From an uncultured Rhodospirillales bacterium (GTDB lineage: Bacteria; Pseudomonadota; Alphaproteobacteria; Kiloniellales; Kiloniellaceae): a stretch of DNA of 64,000 bases. Position 1 is the stretch's first letter. Every line of letters starts with the position of its first letter. Positions 46,701-57,115 of this stretch are shown here, piece after piece. A model generated the notes under the pieces. The model did not search any database, had not been told where the DNA came from, and saw only the letters and a list, made by a program, of their open reading frames with translations. The stretch covers positions 62,001 through 126,000 of the forward strand of contig CAJXUS010000001.1 in NCBI GenBank assembly GCA_913060675.1, read 5' to 3'. The translations under genes and the position numbers were made by a program.

Positions 46701-46975
46701 TTTTGGAAGCGACCCGTAACCGTATTCGCCCGATATTTATGTCTACGCTTACCTCTGTTGTCGGTATGCTGCCTTTGGTACTCGTACCGGGAGCGGGCTC
46801 TGAGTTATACCGTGGTTTGGGGTCAGTTGTTATCGGCGGGTTGTCCTTATCAGCAGTATTAACCCTACTGATTATTCCCCCCATGCTTGCCTTGATGGAG
46901 AAGACCCTTGAGAAAGATCGCAAGCACAATCAGGAACTCAGGGCACGACCAGGTTTATCGGACGCAGCGGAATAA
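43769..46975 (+). CDS. RND efflux pump permease (AcrB/MexF-like)
   Basis: A 1068-residue inner-membrane proton-driven pump. It begins NLIKVSIERPIAIISAVIMVVLFG, has the first large periplasmic loop (about 35-335), then helices with GMVVDAAIVVLENIFR, where the proton-relay Asp lies, and the repeat of that layout in the second half (GFVILVGIVVNNAILIVHQ). Twelve membrane helices are expected. Its start overlaps the adaptor stop, so they form one operon. The efflux substrate is unknown; drugs, detergents and lipids are typical. A terminator follows directly. Confidence 0.95.
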   Translation: MNLIKVSIERPIAIISAVIMVVLFGAVALQLIPIQLTPDVNRPVITIRTNWAGAAPAEVERQIITQQEEKLKGLENLHSMTSNSSYGSGRITLEFNVGADMGKALLLTANRLDRVNGYPDEADEPTLDTAGAEDSPIAWFVLTREDGNTTPIFHYGDFVEDIVKDRLERVPGVSGVNIYGGSEREIEIVVQPELLARYGLTASSVVATLRAASSSISAGDVDEGKRRYIVRTEGDLDTVEAVRQVVLRSYQDTFTGSVARVTVGDIARVNFNYKDPSSNIRVLGDAALAFNATRETGANVIETMDGIYKAIDDLNAKAVPNAGLKLEQVYDETVYINSAIDLVRQNIWFGGILAAIILLIFLRSVRATIIISMAIPVSVVGSFVAMAVLGRSINVISLAGLAFAVGMVVDAAIVVLENIFRLKEEGKSPAVAAYEGAQQVWGAILVSALTTVMVFIPIMVMELEVGQLFRDIAVAISVSVTLSLLVSITVIPALSRRFLRDHDTDGSDTMNRIHLPGIDQFGTGFVKFVMAFQAIVVKRKIIAVGLVGALTVVATLGTWKFLPKLEYLPEGNRNLVFGIIIPPPGYNLDTMTSIAIDVENSIRSLWASETGPESAPGEPVKMERFFFVATRSNTFLGAVAVDGQRVAELIPVLQEPVFKEPGTFGFINQPSLFGRGIGGGRKIDLDISGSDLNEILAIAGQATGKMLAVFPTSEGNQFRPRPGLELGAPEVRVLPNRTRLADNGVSVNELGTAIDVFNDGLRVEEITVGNKRLDLTLKGPNNGITQTQGIASLPVVTSDGTILPASSLAEIILTSGPTEIRHRERLRTITLELRPSAGVPLEQALETLHAEIIAPLEAAGLPSDVKISLSGTADKLAQTWDAMVVNLLLAIVIVYLVMAVLFESFLYPLIILLAVPLATAGGVAGLVFLNTVIFQPLDMLTLLGFVILVGIVVNNAILIVHQTLHHLRVENMHAQAAILEATRNRIRPIFMSTLTSVVGMLPLVLVPGAGSELYRGLGSVVIGGLSLSAVLTLLIIPPMLALMEKTLEKDRKHNQELRARPGLSDAAE

Positions 46976-46984
46976 CATCGAAGT

Positions 46985-47020
46985 GAAGAAGCCTTTGGTC
47001 CCACAAGGGCTTCTTCTTTT
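46985..47020 (+). terminator. Terminator of the RND efflux operon
   Basis: A 12-base-pair stem with one G-T pair (46985-46996 with 47005-47016) has an eight-base loop and ends in TTTT, ten bases after the pump stop. Confidence 0.85.
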
Positions 47021-47063
47021 CTCCAGTGTCTCGTCAAACGTTGAATTAAAGGTGCTCTAGTTT

Positions 47064-47798
47064 ATGACCACACGCCTCTACTCTCCAATTAACACTCTCA
47101 AACCTATAGGGGAGAACATATGGATTGCGGATGGGCCATGTGTTTCCTTTTATGGCATCCCTTTTCCAACAAGAATGACCTTAGTGCGTCTCAACAACGG
47201 GGGACTTTGGGTGCATTCACCCATTGCGCCAAACCCCGAACTTATAAAAGAAATAGATAAAATTGGAACGATTGAACACCTTATTGCTCCCAACAACATC
47301 CACTACCTTGCTGTAGGTAAATGGAAAGAAATTTATCCGGAGGCCACGGTATGGGCCGCGCCAATGGTGATGGAAAGAGCCAATAAATTTAACATTAAGT
47401 TTCCTCTCTCCAACGAGCTTTCAGACACGGCTCCAACCGTCTGGAAACAGGAACTCGATCAGGTATATGTACGAGGAAATAAGTTTTTACACGAAATCGA
47501 CTTTTACCACAGGTCATCAAAAACCTTGATATTAACCGACCTTATCGAGAACTTCGAAGCTCACAAGATACCATGGTATTTAGCGCTCCTCTGTAAATTA
47601 GCTGGCAATATCGATCCTGATGGGAAAGCACCGCTTGATATACGTATGGCTTTTTCGAGTGGACGAGAGCAAGCAAAAAAGGCCGTCGAGAAAATGATCT
47701 CCTGGGGCCCTGAAAAAATTATTATCTCTCATGGTCGATGGTACAATGGAAATGGAACTACAGAACTAATACGGGCCTTTCATTGGTTACTCAGATAA
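47064..47798 (+). CDS. DUF4336 (metallo-beta-lactamase-fold-like) protein
   Basis: A 244-residue soluble protein recalling DUF4336. The opening LKPIGENIWIADGP, the strand MTLVRLNNGGLWVHSPI and LIAPNNIHYLAVGKW follow the layout of metallo-beta-lactamase-fold proteins, but the canonical HxHxDH is reduced to single His residues. A later FYHRSSKTLILTDLI and IIISHGRWYNG recall the second half of that fold. A functional metal site is uncertain. It lies alone after the efflux operon and converges with the tusA-type gene. No function is known for the family as far as I recall. Confidence 0.75.
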   Translation: MTTRLYSPINTLKPIGENIWIADGPCVSFYGIPFPTRMTLVRLNNGGLWVHSPIAPNPELIKEIDKIGTIEHLIAPNNIHYLAVGKWKEIYPEATVWAAPMVMERANKFNIKFPLSNELSDTAPTVWKQELDQVYVRGNKFLHEIDFYHRSSKTLILTDLIENFEAHKIPWYLALLCKLAGNIDPDGKAPLDIRMAFSSGREQAKKAVEKMISWGPEKIIISHGRWYNGNGTTELIRAFHWLLR

Positions 47799-47839
47799 CC
47801 AATGAGCAAAGGGTCTCGTCCAGCCCTATCAGTTCTGGG

Positions 47840-48070
47840 TTAGCCACTCTTTTTAACCATCAAGACAAGCACATCATTATCGCGCTCTTCAGATGAAATA
47901 AATTCATGCCCCGTGGTTTCGCAAAAATTTTTAAAATCCATAAGGGCGCTTGGGTCTGTTGCATGAATTTCCAAAACATCACCCATAGATAGCGGCTTCA
48001 TGGCTTTACGAGCTCGTAAAACCGGAATGGGACACTTCAAGCCAGTTGCATCGAGTATATGCTCAGCCAT
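47840..48070 (-). CDS. TusA/SirA-family sulfur carrier protein
   Basis: A 76-residue protein of the TusA fold. It begins ILDATGLKCPIPVLRARKAM with the CPxP signature (Cys13, the persulfide-carrying residue) and ends with strands around VLVLMVKKSG. TusA passes sulfur toward tRNA thiolation, molybdenum cofactor or sulfur oxidation. It starts two bases after the DUF423 gene stop, so the two are co-transcribed. Which sulfur pathway it serves cannot be decided. Confidence 0.88.
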   Translation of the reverse strand: MAEHILDATGLKCPIPVLRARKAMKPLSMGDVLEIHATDPSALMDFKNFCETTGHEFISSEERDNDVLVLMVKKSG

Positions 48071-48072
48071 AC

Positions 48073-48456
48073 CTAGACCTCTTTCGTCTTAAAAGTAAAA
48101 CCGTAAGCCGCGACCAATAACCATCCCACGATATAGAGACTACCACCTATTGGTATATAGGGACCGCCAAGAGACACATCCGCCAAGGCTTTAACAAATA
48201 ATCCTCCCGTGAACAATATCAAGCCCAGAGAGAAACAAACACAAGCCGCAAACCTTGTGCGAGAGCAGCCTCCCCCGACCAGTCCCAACGCGGTCACTCC
48301 AATAAGAGCAAGAACGTGAACAAGCCCGTAAGAGCTCCCGGTTTGAGCCCAGAGCATCCTTGTTTCATCACCGCCCAGACCATGTGCACTATAAGCACCG
48401 ACGGCAACTGACGTAGCGCCCCAAAGGGCTGCAAAAACAATCCAAAATTTATCCAT
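48073..48456 (-). CDS. DUF423 small membrane protein
   Basis: A 127-residue inner-membrane protein with four hydrophobic helices and the DUF423 landmarks GAYSAHGL near the first helix, QTGSSYGLVHVLALI, and FSLGLILFTGGLFVKAL. The family is widespread and uncharacterised. The ATG at 48454-48456 (MDKFW) matches the usual length; an upstream extension would run into the divergent gene. It is tightly linked to the TusA-like gene. Confidence 0.85.
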   Translation of the reverse strand: MDKFWIVFAALWGATSVAVGAYSAHGLGGDETRMLWAQTGSSYGLVHVLALIGVTALGLVGGGCSRTRFAACVCFSLGLILFTGGLFVKALADVSLGGPYIPIGGSLYIVGWLLVAAYGFTFKTKEV

Positions 48457-48493
48457 ATCACCAAAACTTACCGATATTAAATGTTGTTTACTT

Positions 48494-49297
48494 GTGAACG
48501 AGAGCGGGCCAAAGGAAAAGCTTGTATTAGGCATTCCCAAACTCAAGCTTCATAATGACGCATCTGGTACATTGTTATTTCACAGATGCGATATACCTTT
48601 TATTGAGAATAAAGCACATACATTAAGCTCAGACCATATCCTTTTAGAAGATAGTCAAATGCCCTCTTTTGCCCAGCACCTTTTGACAACGCCTGCTTTC
48701 TTAGCCGCAGCGATGTCTCGCCTGCCTCTTGAAGGAGCAGTCGCTTTCCCTCTTGTCGACGACACAGGGTGCAAAAAAATGCTTATGGCAATTGAAAGCC
48801 TTACATTTCGAAAGGGGACACCTGTTGTTGGCTCACCCGGAAATGAGGTTGAGCAGGATTTTGATATATGTATGAATTTCGATGACAAGACAGCACTTGA
48901 CGCTTATCAGGGCGCCTTTGAGAAGCAGTTAAACTCTGCCATTGAGGCAATGACACCCCAACCATATCAAACTCCTTTCTTTTTTAACGACACCGCTGCT
49001 CTTCGGTATTACGAAGGATCAAAAGGAATTTCACCACACCGTGACCTAGTCTGTTTTGAAGCCGTAATTGCCATTTTAACCCTCTCGGGTGAAGCAGGAT
49101 TTTATATCTGTGACGATAGAAACAAAACCAATGCAAAGCGTTTGGAGGCAAAGGCAGGTGTGATGATTTTAATGCGCGGAAAGAATTTCGCAGGCATTGA
49201 AGACCGCCCTTTCCATTTTGTCGAAGGGATTACAAAAGAGCGGGTCGGATATGGTCTCAGATACAATGCCAAAGAACCAAAAGAAAAAGCGCAGTAA
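48494..49297 (+). CDS. Putative 2-oxoglutarate/Fe(II)-dependent oxygenase-like protein
   Basis: A 267-residue soluble protein I could not assign to a named family. The C-terminal half has the order expected of a 2-oxoglutarate/Fe(II) double-stranded beta-helix enzyme: RYYEGSKGISPHRD with His182-x-Asp184 as possible metal ligands, a hydrophobic strand pair (AILTLSGEAGFYI), GVMILMRG, then His241 and RVGYGLRY with Arg250/Arg256 as the possible oxoacid-binding residue. The N-terminal half has no known motif. The start is uncertain: GTG at 48494 is used but lacks a ribosome site, and it lies only 37 bases from the divergent DUF423 start. Confidence 0.5.
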   Translation: MNESGPKEKLVLGIPKLKLHNDASGTLLFHRCDIPFIENKAHTLSSDHILLEDSQMPSFAQHLLTTPAFLAAAMSRLPLEGAVAFPLVDDTGCKKMLMAIESLTFRKGTPVVGSPGNEVEQDFDICMNFDDKTALDAYQGAFEKQLNSAIEAMTPQPYQTPFFFNDTAALRYYEGSKGISPHRDLVCFEAVIAILTLSGEAGFYICDDRNKTNAKRLEAKAGVMILMRGKNFAGIEDRPFHFVEGITKERVGYGLRYNAKEPKEKAQ

Positions 49298-49447
49298 CAC
49301 GCACGTTTACCTCCCAGCCTCCATACCAATAAAGCATAGCAGTTAATAACACCTGCCCTTTGCGTCCTGGGCTCTCTTCTGATACCTATCGCCCCAATAG
49401 CTCTTTGATCGCTTTAAGATCCAGGCTGAGCAACAGGATACGAATAG

Positions 49448-51651
<2,204 letters not shown>

Positions 51652-51753
51652 GAATACTCTGATGAGGCACTCCAGTGGTATTATGACTTATGGAATTGCA
51701 GGCTAAGACCATAACCAACAAACAAGATGTTGAGGAAGAGGGAGGATTTTGAA

Positions 51754-52953
51754 ATGAGTAAAAAAGCAAAAGCCAAGCCCTCTTACCCTTCCGATCCTGC
51801 CGCCGCCATTCGGCAGAAGGCGCTTGAATTACAATTTGATGCTGTTGGTTTCTCCCCAGCCGAGATGAGCCAGCAAACCAAGGATAATCTCAGAGAGTTT
51901 CTTGCCCGCGGGTACCACGGCGATATGAGCTGGATGGAAAACCGCATAGAATGGCGAGAAAACCCCACAGACATGTGGGAAGATGCCAAAAGTATCATTG
52001 TGCTCGGTGTGAACTATGGCCCCGCCGACCCTCCTCTTGCCAATCTTGAATTCGATGACCGTGGAAACATTTCGGTTTATGCCCGAAACAAAGACTACCA
52101 CGACTTCATCAAGAAGCGACTAAAGGCCCTCGCCCGCTGGATGGTGGAAACCCTTGATTGCCAGGTAAAAGTCTTTGTAGATACAGCCCCTGTTCTAGAA
52201 AAAGTCGCTGCAGCTCAAGCAGGTATTGGCTGGCAAGGCAAGAACACCCATCTGGTCTCTCGTGAACATGGCTCCTGGCTTTTCCTCGGAGAGATCTACA
52301 CCTCTCTTGAGCTGAAACCGGACCTCAAAGAAGAAGACCACTGTGGCTCCTGTAACCGCTGCCTCAGCATTTGTCCGACAGACGCTTTTCCCGCGCCCTA
52401 TGTGCTCGACGCTAAACGCTGCATATCTTACTTAACCATCGAATACCATGGCCACATAGCCCGAGAATTTCGTGTCCCAATGGGCAACCATATTTATGGA
52501 TGCGATGATTGCATTGCAGTCTGTCCGTGGAATAAATTTGCAGAGCCGACGACTGAAGAGCATGTCTTTCCCCGTATCGAATTAACAGCGCCAAGACTTG
52601 CTGATCTGGCTGAACTTGATGACACAAGTTTCCGGCAAATATTTTCCGGCTCTCCGATTAAAAGGATCGGCCGAGATCGTTTTATCCGTAATGTTTTAAT
52701 CGGATTAGGGAATTGCGGCGATAGCTCTGTTACGTCAAAGATAGAGCCTCTTTTGAAAGACGCTTCACCTTATGTTCGTGCTATGGCGGTTTGGGCGCTA
52801 GGAAGATTAAAAAGCCCTAATGAGTTTGAGAGTTTACGCGCTACTTACACTCAGGACGAAGATGACATGGATGTACTCGAAGAATGGGCGACGCCTTATC
52901 GCTCCCAAGTCCTTCATCCTCCAGAAGCCGGAGCCCTGGGGCCTTTGGGATAA
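51754..52953 (+). CDS. queG: Epoxyqueuosine reductase
   Basis: A 399-residue cobalamin- and iron-sulfur-dependent enzyme that reduces epoxyqueuosine to queuosine, the final step. It has GFSPAEMS near the N-terminus, GYHGDMSWM, DTAPVLEKVAA with the catalytic Asp, two 4Fe-4S motifs (CGSCNRCLSICP; CDDCIAVCPWN), and HEAT-like repeats at the C-terminus (PYVRAMAVWALGRL). The ATG at 51754 follows GGGAGG; an upstream in-frame ATG overlaps this site and is less likely. Its last 40 bases overlap a convergent gene. Confidence 0.95.
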   Translation: MSKKAKAKPSYPSDPAAAIRQKALELQFDAVGFSPAEMSQQTKDNLREFLARGYHGDMSWMENRIEWRENPTDMWEDAKSIIVLGVNYGPADPPLANLEFDDRGNISVYARNKDYHDFIKKRLKALARWMVETLDCQVKVFVDTAPVLEKVAAAQAGIGWQGKNTHLVSREHGSWLFLGEIYTSLELKPDLKEEDHCGSCNRCLSICPTDAFPAPYVLDAKRCISYLTIEYHGHIAREFRVPMGNHIYGCDDCIAVCPWNKFAEPTTEEHVFPRIELTAPRLADLAELDDTSFRQIFSGSPIKRIGRDRFIRNVLIGLGNCGDSSVTSKIEPLLKDASPYVRAMAVWALGRLKSPNEFESLRATYTQDEDDMDVLEEWATPYRSQVLHPPEAGALGPLG

Positions 52954-53276
52954 CAAACAAATGATGCTCTCGTTGCTTGAATGACGGGACAATCATTCCA
53001 AATTAAGTCTTCATCCCTAAGTTCAATACGTCCATCACCGCAAGTCTCCCTTGCAAAAGCTAAGATCTGAGTTGGTGTATTTACCCGATTTCCATAACAG
53101 ACACCAAAAGCCCAGGGAGTATAATCATTACTGCCGTATATTTGCGCCCCCTTAGCTACAGCCTTGCTAACAGGACGAGAGGCATCGACTTTAATAGGCT
53201 CGTTTGCACAGGCCGAAAGTAGAAGAACAATAATTCCAACTGTAACGCGTATAAAAGTAATGTTTATGGTTGGCAT
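52914..53276 (-). CDS. Small Cys-rich lipoprotein of unknown function
   Basis: A 120-residue secreted protein. The signal peptide (hydrophobic core VTVGIIVLLL) ends in the lipobox LLSAC, so it should be lipid-anchored at Cys23. The mature part has four Cys (CYG, ETCGDG, NDCPV, FVCYP), likely two disulfides, and aromatic residues around YTPWAFGVCYG. No family was recognised. Its 3' end overlaps the convergent queG end by 40 bases. It starts two bases after the stop of the DMT-transporter gene and may be co-expressed. Confidence 0.7.
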   Translation of the reverse strand: MPTINITFIRVTVGIIVLLLSACANEPIKVDASRPVSKAVAKGAQIYGSNDYTPWAFGVCYGNRVNTPTQILAFARETCGDGRIELRDEDLIWNDCPVIQATRASFVCYPKGPRAPASGG

Positions 53277-53278
53277 GC

Positions 53279-54220
53279 CTATTCCCCTGTTTTCCCATTT
53301 ATAAGCGCCGTATCGCCGAGAATCTTTCGGCGTTTTTTACCCAATTGAGTAATAATAATACCAAAGAGGATGATCGCCAATGCAACAAAGGCTTCGGTAT
53401 CATAACTCTCGGAGAGAAAGACAAAGCCCCAAACCATACCAAATACGGGGACGAGATAGTTATTCAGAGCAGTAAAGTTAGCCCCGGCAGTACCCAACAA
53501 GTAATACAAAATGATATAGGCTATGGCGGTAGATAAAACGGCAAGACTGATCAATGCCCCCACGCTCTTTAAACTTGGATCTAGTGCCAGAGGATCTTCA
53601 AGAATAAAGGCCATCGGTATTGCCATGATAGCCGCGCACAATAAAATCGCAGAGCCATTAACAATTGGATCTAATTTAACCAGCCCGGTTTTTCGCGCGT
53701 AAACAGATGTTGCGCCGTAACAAAAAGAGGCAAAAGCAACAGCCAGTTGCCCTAAAACGGAATCTCCCAACCCTTCTAAAACTTCTGGCCCCACCAAAAG
53801 GATAACCCCGGCAAATCCGACCAAAGTACCAATGATTTTTGGCAAAGACATCTTTTCATCGTCAGTCCAAAAATGTGCGACGATTAAGGCGGTTAGAGGC
53901 ACCACAGACATTAAAATTGCAGCCATACCAGATTCGATGTGAAGCTCGCCCCAGGAAATCAGAATAAACGGCACAATGTTCCCCGTCACAGCGATAACAA
54001 TATATCGCCGCCAGGTTCTCAAATCTGTCGGGAATTTCTTTCCAAGTACAAACACTAGGGCTGTAAGAGTGAGAAAGGCGAAAAAAAGCCGAAAAGCCGT
54101 TAGTGTTATCGGAGACACCGTTTCCAGTGTTATTTTGATTAGAAAAAAGGAACTCCCCCATATTGCCCCTAATAACACGAGCAGGACATATTGATGGATT
54201 TTTGGTTTATCTGGGAGCAT
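53279..54220 (-). CDS. DMT/EamA family transporter
   Basis: A 313-residue inner-membrane permease with about ten helices in two EamA repeats. The first starts YVLLVLLGAIWGSSFFLIK and the second LAVAFASFCYGATSVYARK, both with the usual Gly/Ser-rich pattern. Members export or import amino acids, nucleosides, drugs or metabolites. The ATG at 54218-54220 is preferred; an open extension of 24 codons starting with TTG lacks a ribosome site. It is followed by the lipoprotein gene after two bases. Confidence 0.88.
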   Translation of the reverse strand: MLPDKPKIHQYVLLVLLGAIWGSSFFLIKITLETVSPITLTAFRLFFAFLTLTALVFVLGKKFPTDLRTWRRYIVIAVTGNIVPFILISWGELHIESGMAAILMSVVPLTALIVAHFWTDDEKMSLPKIIGTLVGFAGVILLVGPEVLEGLGDSVLGQLAVAFASFCYGATSVYARKTGLVKLDPIVNGSAILLCAAIMAIPMAFILEDPLALDPSLKSVGALISLAVLSTAIAYIILYYLLGTAGANFTALNNYLVPVFGMVWGFVFLSESYDTEAFVALAIILFGIIITQLGKKRRKILGDTALINGKTGE

Positions 54221-54353
54221 TGCGTTAAGGGTTCCAATGGGGGTCAATAATATTTTCGCCCCCAATGTTTCAAGAAACCAACACAAACGCAAACAGCTTG
54301 TTAGCTTTCATCAAAGTTTGTAGATTTTGTTCTCATCAAGAAACCTTGGGTTC

Positions 54354-54740
54354 CTAATAACCCGCCGAGGCTTCACTTAGTCCTTGAGATCCTTGGTTAT
54401 CAGCTGAAGAAAGGTCTCCTTTAGCTTTGGTACTTATAACTTTCAGCTGCTCTACGTGAGATGTAAGAGACTGTACTATTCCTCCAATTTCTGTAGTTGC
54501 CTGACTGGTTTGTCCTGCAAGTTGCTTAACTTCCCCTGCAACCACAGCAAATCCCTTGCCCGCATCACCTGCACGAGCAGCTTCAATTGTTGCATTAAGT
54601 GCGAGTAAATTTGTCTGACGCGCAATTGCGTCAATTTGTTGGGCAACATTACCTACATTTTCAATTTCAATACTCAGCTGTGCAATCTCTTCGAAAATCT
54701 TATCTATACTCTGCTCTAAAACACCCTGATTCGAATTCAT
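54354..54740 (-). CDS. Stand-alone chemoreceptor signalling hairpin
   Basis: A 128-residue soluble protein made almost only of the chemoreceptor tip: [37 protein letters not shown] with short flanking helices, and no HAMP, membrane helix or sensor. An in-frame stop lies just before the ATG, which has GGGAG upstream, so this is a complete short gene by sequence rather than a gene cut by the assembly. It could dock on CheA/CheW without a ligand, act as a decoy, or be the fixed remnant of a larger receptor. It lies back to back with a histidine kinase gene across 396 bases. Confidence 0.8.
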   Translation of the reverse strand: MNSNQGVLEQSIDKIFEEIAQLSIEIENVGNVAQQIDAIARQTNLLALNATIEAARAGDAGKGFAVVAGEVKQLAGQTSQATTEIGGIVQSLTSHVEQLKVISTKAKGDLSSADNQGSQGLSEASAGY

Positions 54741-55136
54741 TTAACTCTTGCTCCCATTAGACCGAACCACACTGATAGCAACTTGCCATTAACGTGAGAT
54801 TAACCGCGATAATAAATTTGGTATTTTAACTATATTTTTTTTACTTGTTTTAAACCTGCGCAAAGATTGTGACCACTTTCCATTTCAGCTATCTTTAATA
54901 TATCCCAAATAACAGTTATTTTATGAAACTTGAACAATAACTCGCAAAAAGGGATAAAATTCATTACGTTCGCGCAGAAGGTTGATATGTTCGCCCATTA
55001 CAATCTATTGTTCTAAATACGAGAAGCCCGTATATTCATTTTTGCTTAAGGGGATGATGCTACTTTTAGGACAGCCTTTTCTATAAGAATAACGAGCAAG
55101 ATAAATGCAACAGTCAAGGCAAGTTATCGATAGGGT
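54741..55136. other. AT-rich divergent intergenic region
   Basis: The 396 bases between the signalling-hairpin gene and a kinase gene contain long A/T runs, with no gene, RNA or clear operator. Read on the minus strand there is no in-frame continuation of the short chemoreceptor gene directly upstream. Confidence 0.5.
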
Positions 55137-57017
55137 GTGGAGCGCCGGTTGAATTTAAAAATACGCAACTCCATTTGTGGAAAGCTGCTGTCAATATACA
55201 TACCATTGATCAGCATAAGCTTACTGCTTCTTTTTACCGTTCTTGAAAGCCGGAATATTCATAAGTTGAATTCCGAGCTTGGAACGCGTTTAGATAAAAT
55301 GGTCGACATTCAAGGGACAGCACTCTCTACGCCTGTCTGGAATTATGACTTGGATTCTATCCAGGCTATTCTGCTTGCCTTGTCCAGAAACCCTGAATTT
55401 CACTCTGCCCAGGTTTATGATACCGATGGTTTGGTTTTAGCAGAACTCACCAGTGAAAATGCCCAAACAATAGAGGCCGCCCTTTCTCGGGAGACGGCTA
55501 TTAAGCATAATTCATTTGATCGGCTTGAGACAATTGGGACCGTCAAAGTCCTTTTTCATGACGCCCTGATTACCGCAGAAATACGAGAACGACTGATATT
55601 TGATGGCCTTGTTATGGTCGTAACTATTTTGGTTCTTTCAGCTCTTACCTTCTTAGGGGCAAACTCTTATATCGGTGTGCCGCTTAAGTTGTTACTTGAA
55701 TCCATCCAGACCGAAAAACAGCACAAAAACCGGGTTGCCGTTAACTGGAAATCAGACGATGAACTCGGTGCTGTTGTTACCGCTTATAATGACCTCCTTC
55801 AAAAACAATCTGCCTACGAAGCTGCAGTAAAGGCCAGTGAGCTCCGCGCTAAGCGTTCAGAAGCACAACTGACCCAAGCCATTGAAACCATGTCTGAAGG
55901 TTTTGCCCTTTATGACCAAGATGACAAACTGGTTCTTTGTAACAGTAACTATCGCAACATTTCAGCCAAACGCGCGCGCATCATCACCCTTGGATCCCGC
56001 TTTGAAGATCTAATGCGTGAACTCGTTTATGCCGGAGATTTTGTCGGCACTGAAGGCCGAGAAGAAGACTTCATCAAAGAAACCTGTGCCAGTCACGAAT
56101 CACTCCAAGAAAGAATGATCCTACATCTCAGCAATGGTACTTGGTTACAATTTAACCATAGGCGTACCCCTGCAAAAGAGATCGTTGTTCTGGCCACAGA
56201 CATAACTCCGCTCATGAATCAGGAACGTGAAATTCGCCGTGCCAAAGAAGTGGCCGATCAGGCCAACACAGCCAAATCACAGTTTCTTGCCAATATGAGC
56301 CATGAACTTCGCACCCCTCTAAATGCTATTCTTGGCTTCTCAGAGATTATGAAGAGCGAGCTTATGGGGCCCTTAGGATCAAATCATTACAAGTCTTACT
56401 GCCAAGACATCCACTCATCAGGAACACACCTTCTCGATTTGATTAACGACATTCTTGATCTTTCCAAGATCGAGGCGGGCGCTTTTGAACTCCAAGATGA
56501 GTCTGTCGACCTGGCCCAAACAGCCCGTGCCGCTCATAAGCTTGTTGTTGGCCAGAGCACTTCTGACTTTGTCCCTGTCAATCTGGATATTCCAGTTGAC
56601 CTGCCTTACGTAAAGGCCGATTTACGCGCCGTGAAGCAGATATTGCTTAATCTATTATCCAACGCCGTAAAGTTCACACCACAGGGCGGAGAGGTGGTTT
56701 TATCTGCCATGGAGAATGCGGACCACAGTCTTTCTGTACAGGTTCGTGATACTGGTATCGGTATTCCCAAACACGAACTCGAACGTATTTTGGAGCCCTT
56801 TATACGCGCAGATACACCGATGACACGTGCTTTTGAAGGTACTGGCCTTGGCCTGCCACTTGTGAAATCGTTAATGGAGCAGCACGACGGTACGTTGAGC
56901 CTGGATAGTAAGATAAACAAAGGCACGACAGCGACCATCACCTTCCCTGCGACACGGGTCCTTCAAAGACCAGGCACGGCGCCTTTTGACCAAACAATAC
57001 TGAGCAGTAATTTATAA
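55137..57017 (+). CDS. Membrane histidine kinase with HAMP and PAS domains
   Basis: A 626-residue sensor kinase. Membrane helices lie at about 17-36 and 155-176. The periplasmic segment carries WNYD at 68-71, like the kinase at 33737. HAMP with VNWKSDDELG is followed by a PAS domain (about 248-360; MSEGFALYDQDDKL), then His389 in NMSHELRTPLN, NLLSNAVKF, VRDTGIGI and GTGLGLPLVK. There is no receiver domain and no neighbouring response regulator. The GTG at 55137 is used; a TTG at 55149 behind GGAG is a fair alternative. The ligand is unknown. Confidence 0.9.
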   Translation: MERRLNLKIRNSICGKLLSIYIPLISISLLLLFTVLESRNIHKLNSELGTRLDKMVDIQGTALSTPVWNYDLDSIQAILLALSRNPEFHSAQVYDTDGLVLAELTSENAQTIEAALSRETAIKHNSFDRLETIGTVKVLFHDALITAEIRERLIFDGLVMVVTILVLSALTFLGANSYIGVPLKLLLESIQTEKQHKNRVAVNWKSDDELGAVVTAYNDLLQKQSAYEAAVKASELRAKRSEAQLTQAIETMSEGFALYDQDDKLVLCNSNYRNISAKRARIITLGSRFEDLMRELVYAGDFVGTEGREEDFIKETCASHESLQERMILHLSNGTWLQFNHRRTPAKEIVVLATDITPLMNQEREIRRAKEVADQANTAKSQFLANMSHELRTPLNAILGFSEIMKSELMGPLGSNHYKSYCQDIHSSGTHLLDLINDILDLSKIEAGAFELQDESVDLAQTARAAHKLVVGQSTSDFVPVNLDIPVDLPYVKADLRAVKQILLNLLSNAVKFTPQGGEVVLSAMENADHSLSVQVRDTGIGIPKHELERILEPFIRADTPMTRAFEGTGLGLPLVKSLMEQHDGTLSLDSKINKGTTATITFPATRVLQRPGTAPFDQTILSSNL

Positions 57018-57060
57018 ATCGGCCCAAATCAGCCAAGAGAATAGATATCTTGCTCATAAC

Positions 57061-57092
57061 AAAAGGCCCGCTACTTTTGCAGCGGGCCTTTT
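57061..57092. terminator. Bidirectional hairpin terminator
   Basis: A perfect 12-base-pair stem (57061-57072 with 57081-57092) has A-run and T-run edges and an eight-base loop. It lies between the convergent kinase gene and soxG. Confidence 0.9.
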
Positions 57093-57115
57093 ATCTTTAA
57101 GTTTGATCAAGAGGA

